This document shows positions 5,090-5,437 of a stretch of DNA of 5,437 bases, in pieces. Every line of letters begins with the position of its first letter. Positions within the stretch are counted from its first letter, which is position 1. Both the position numbers and the translations under genes were made by a program. The stretch comes from Rhodoferax sp. (GTDB lineage Bacteria; Pseudomonadota; Gammaproteobacteria; Burkholderiales; Burkholderiaceae_C), in the NCBI GenBank assembly GCA_030683195.1, contig JAUXQA010000460.1:1-5437 (forward strand), written 5' to 3'. Below the pieces are notes generated by a model that saw only the letters and a program-made list of their open reading frames with translations, had not been told where the DNA came from and made no database searches.

Positions 5090-5437
5090 ATGACACCGTT
5101 ACACAACGACAACCTCTTTGCGGCCCTGCGCGCCGCGTTCCCGAGCAACCTGGACGCTCAAGCCATCGAGACTGATAACGGCCTGTCTTACACCTGGCAA
5201 GACCTGGAGCGGGCTACCGCCATGATGGCCAACCTGCTGGCCTCGTTGGGCCTGCCCGAAGGTGCCCGGATTGCCGTGCAGGTCGTAAAATCAGTGGAAG
5301 CCATGGTGCTGTATCTGGCCACTTTGCGTGCGGGCTATGTGTTTTTGCCGCTCAACACGGCCTACAAAAGCGCCGAGATTGAATATTTCATCGGCAATGC
5401 CGAGCCGGCGGTGGTCGTGTGCAGCAGCAAGAAGTTC
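5090..5437 (+). CDS. matB: Malonyl-CoA synthetase (MatB), 5' part only
   Basis: Acyl-activating (ANL superfamily) ligase that would convert malonate, CoA and ATP to malonyl-CoA, AMP and pyrophosphate in the cytoplasm, feeding the decarboxylase encoded upstream. The reading frame from ATG 5090 stays open to the window edge, giving 116 residues of a protein normally about 500 long; the ATP-binding and C-terminal motifs lie outside. The N-terminus fits MatB: DNLFAALRAAFP (7-18), ISYGDL-like LSYTWQDL (32-39), ARIAVQVVKSVEAMVLYLATLRAGYVFLPLNTAY (59-92, in part) and EIEYFIGNAEPAVVVC (96-111). The combination QV-KS-EA...YLA-LRAG...LPLN-AY is characteristic of malonyl-CoA synthetases among ANL enzymes. 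It starts 45 bp after the crotonase gene with no clear ribosome binding site; an in-frame TTG at 5069 is possible but unlikely. Confidence 0.88.
   Translation, partial: MTPLHNDNLFAALRAAFPSNLDAQAIETDNGLSYTWQDLERATAMMANLLASLGLPEGARIAVQVVKSVEAMVLYLATLRAGYVFLPLNTAYKSAEIEYFIGNAEPAVVVCSSKKF

Overview
The window looks like a chromosomal stretch from a betaproteobacterium of the order Burkholderiales, most likely Comamonadaceae (Rhodoferax/Polaromonas/Acidovorax type). The reasons are the high GC content, a Bug-type tripartite tricarboxylate receptor, protein signatures typical of that family, and short AGCCTCTAGCC-type interspersed repeats of the kind I recall from Comamonadaceae genomes. The genus call is inference.

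Layout, all on the + strand. Positions 2-811 hold lgt, the housekeeping prolipoprotein diacylglyceryl transferase. Positions 812-962 are non-coding: a weak hairpin after lgt, a candidate promoter, and a striking 32-bp palindrome at 876-907 that overlaps its -10 box. A tightly packed malonate-use cluster follows: a GntR/FCD regulator (matR-like, 963-1631), malonyl-CoA decarboxylase (matA/mcd-like, 1628-3172, overlapping the regulator by 4 nt), a Tat-exported Bug solute-binding protein (3213-4235), a crotonase-superfamily protein (4241-5044), and the first 116 codons of a malonyl-CoA synthetase (matB-like, 5090 to the window end, cut by the window edge).

Proposed pathway: the periplasmic receptor captures malonate or a related dicarboxylate. 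MatB activates it with CoA and ATP to malonyl-CoA, and the decarboxylase converts malonyl-CoA to acetyl-CoA and CO2. The regulator probably senses malonate or malonyl-CoA and controls itself and the operon through the palindrome. The crotonase-fold protein lacks the second catalytic glutamate of true enoyl-CoA hydratases, so its reaction is open; a side role on substituted malonyl-CoAs is one idea.

The most unusual structure is a pair of related short repeats lying inside two genes of this operon (1693-1721 in the decarboxylase gene and 4897-4925 in the crotonase gene; 24 of 29 positions identical). They are read in the same frame in both, giving N-K/Q-P-L-A-A/G. Both lie in poorly conserved, atypical protein segments, and the second begins a stretch of about 39% GC. 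This looks like a short interspersed element that has been absorbed into coding sequence.
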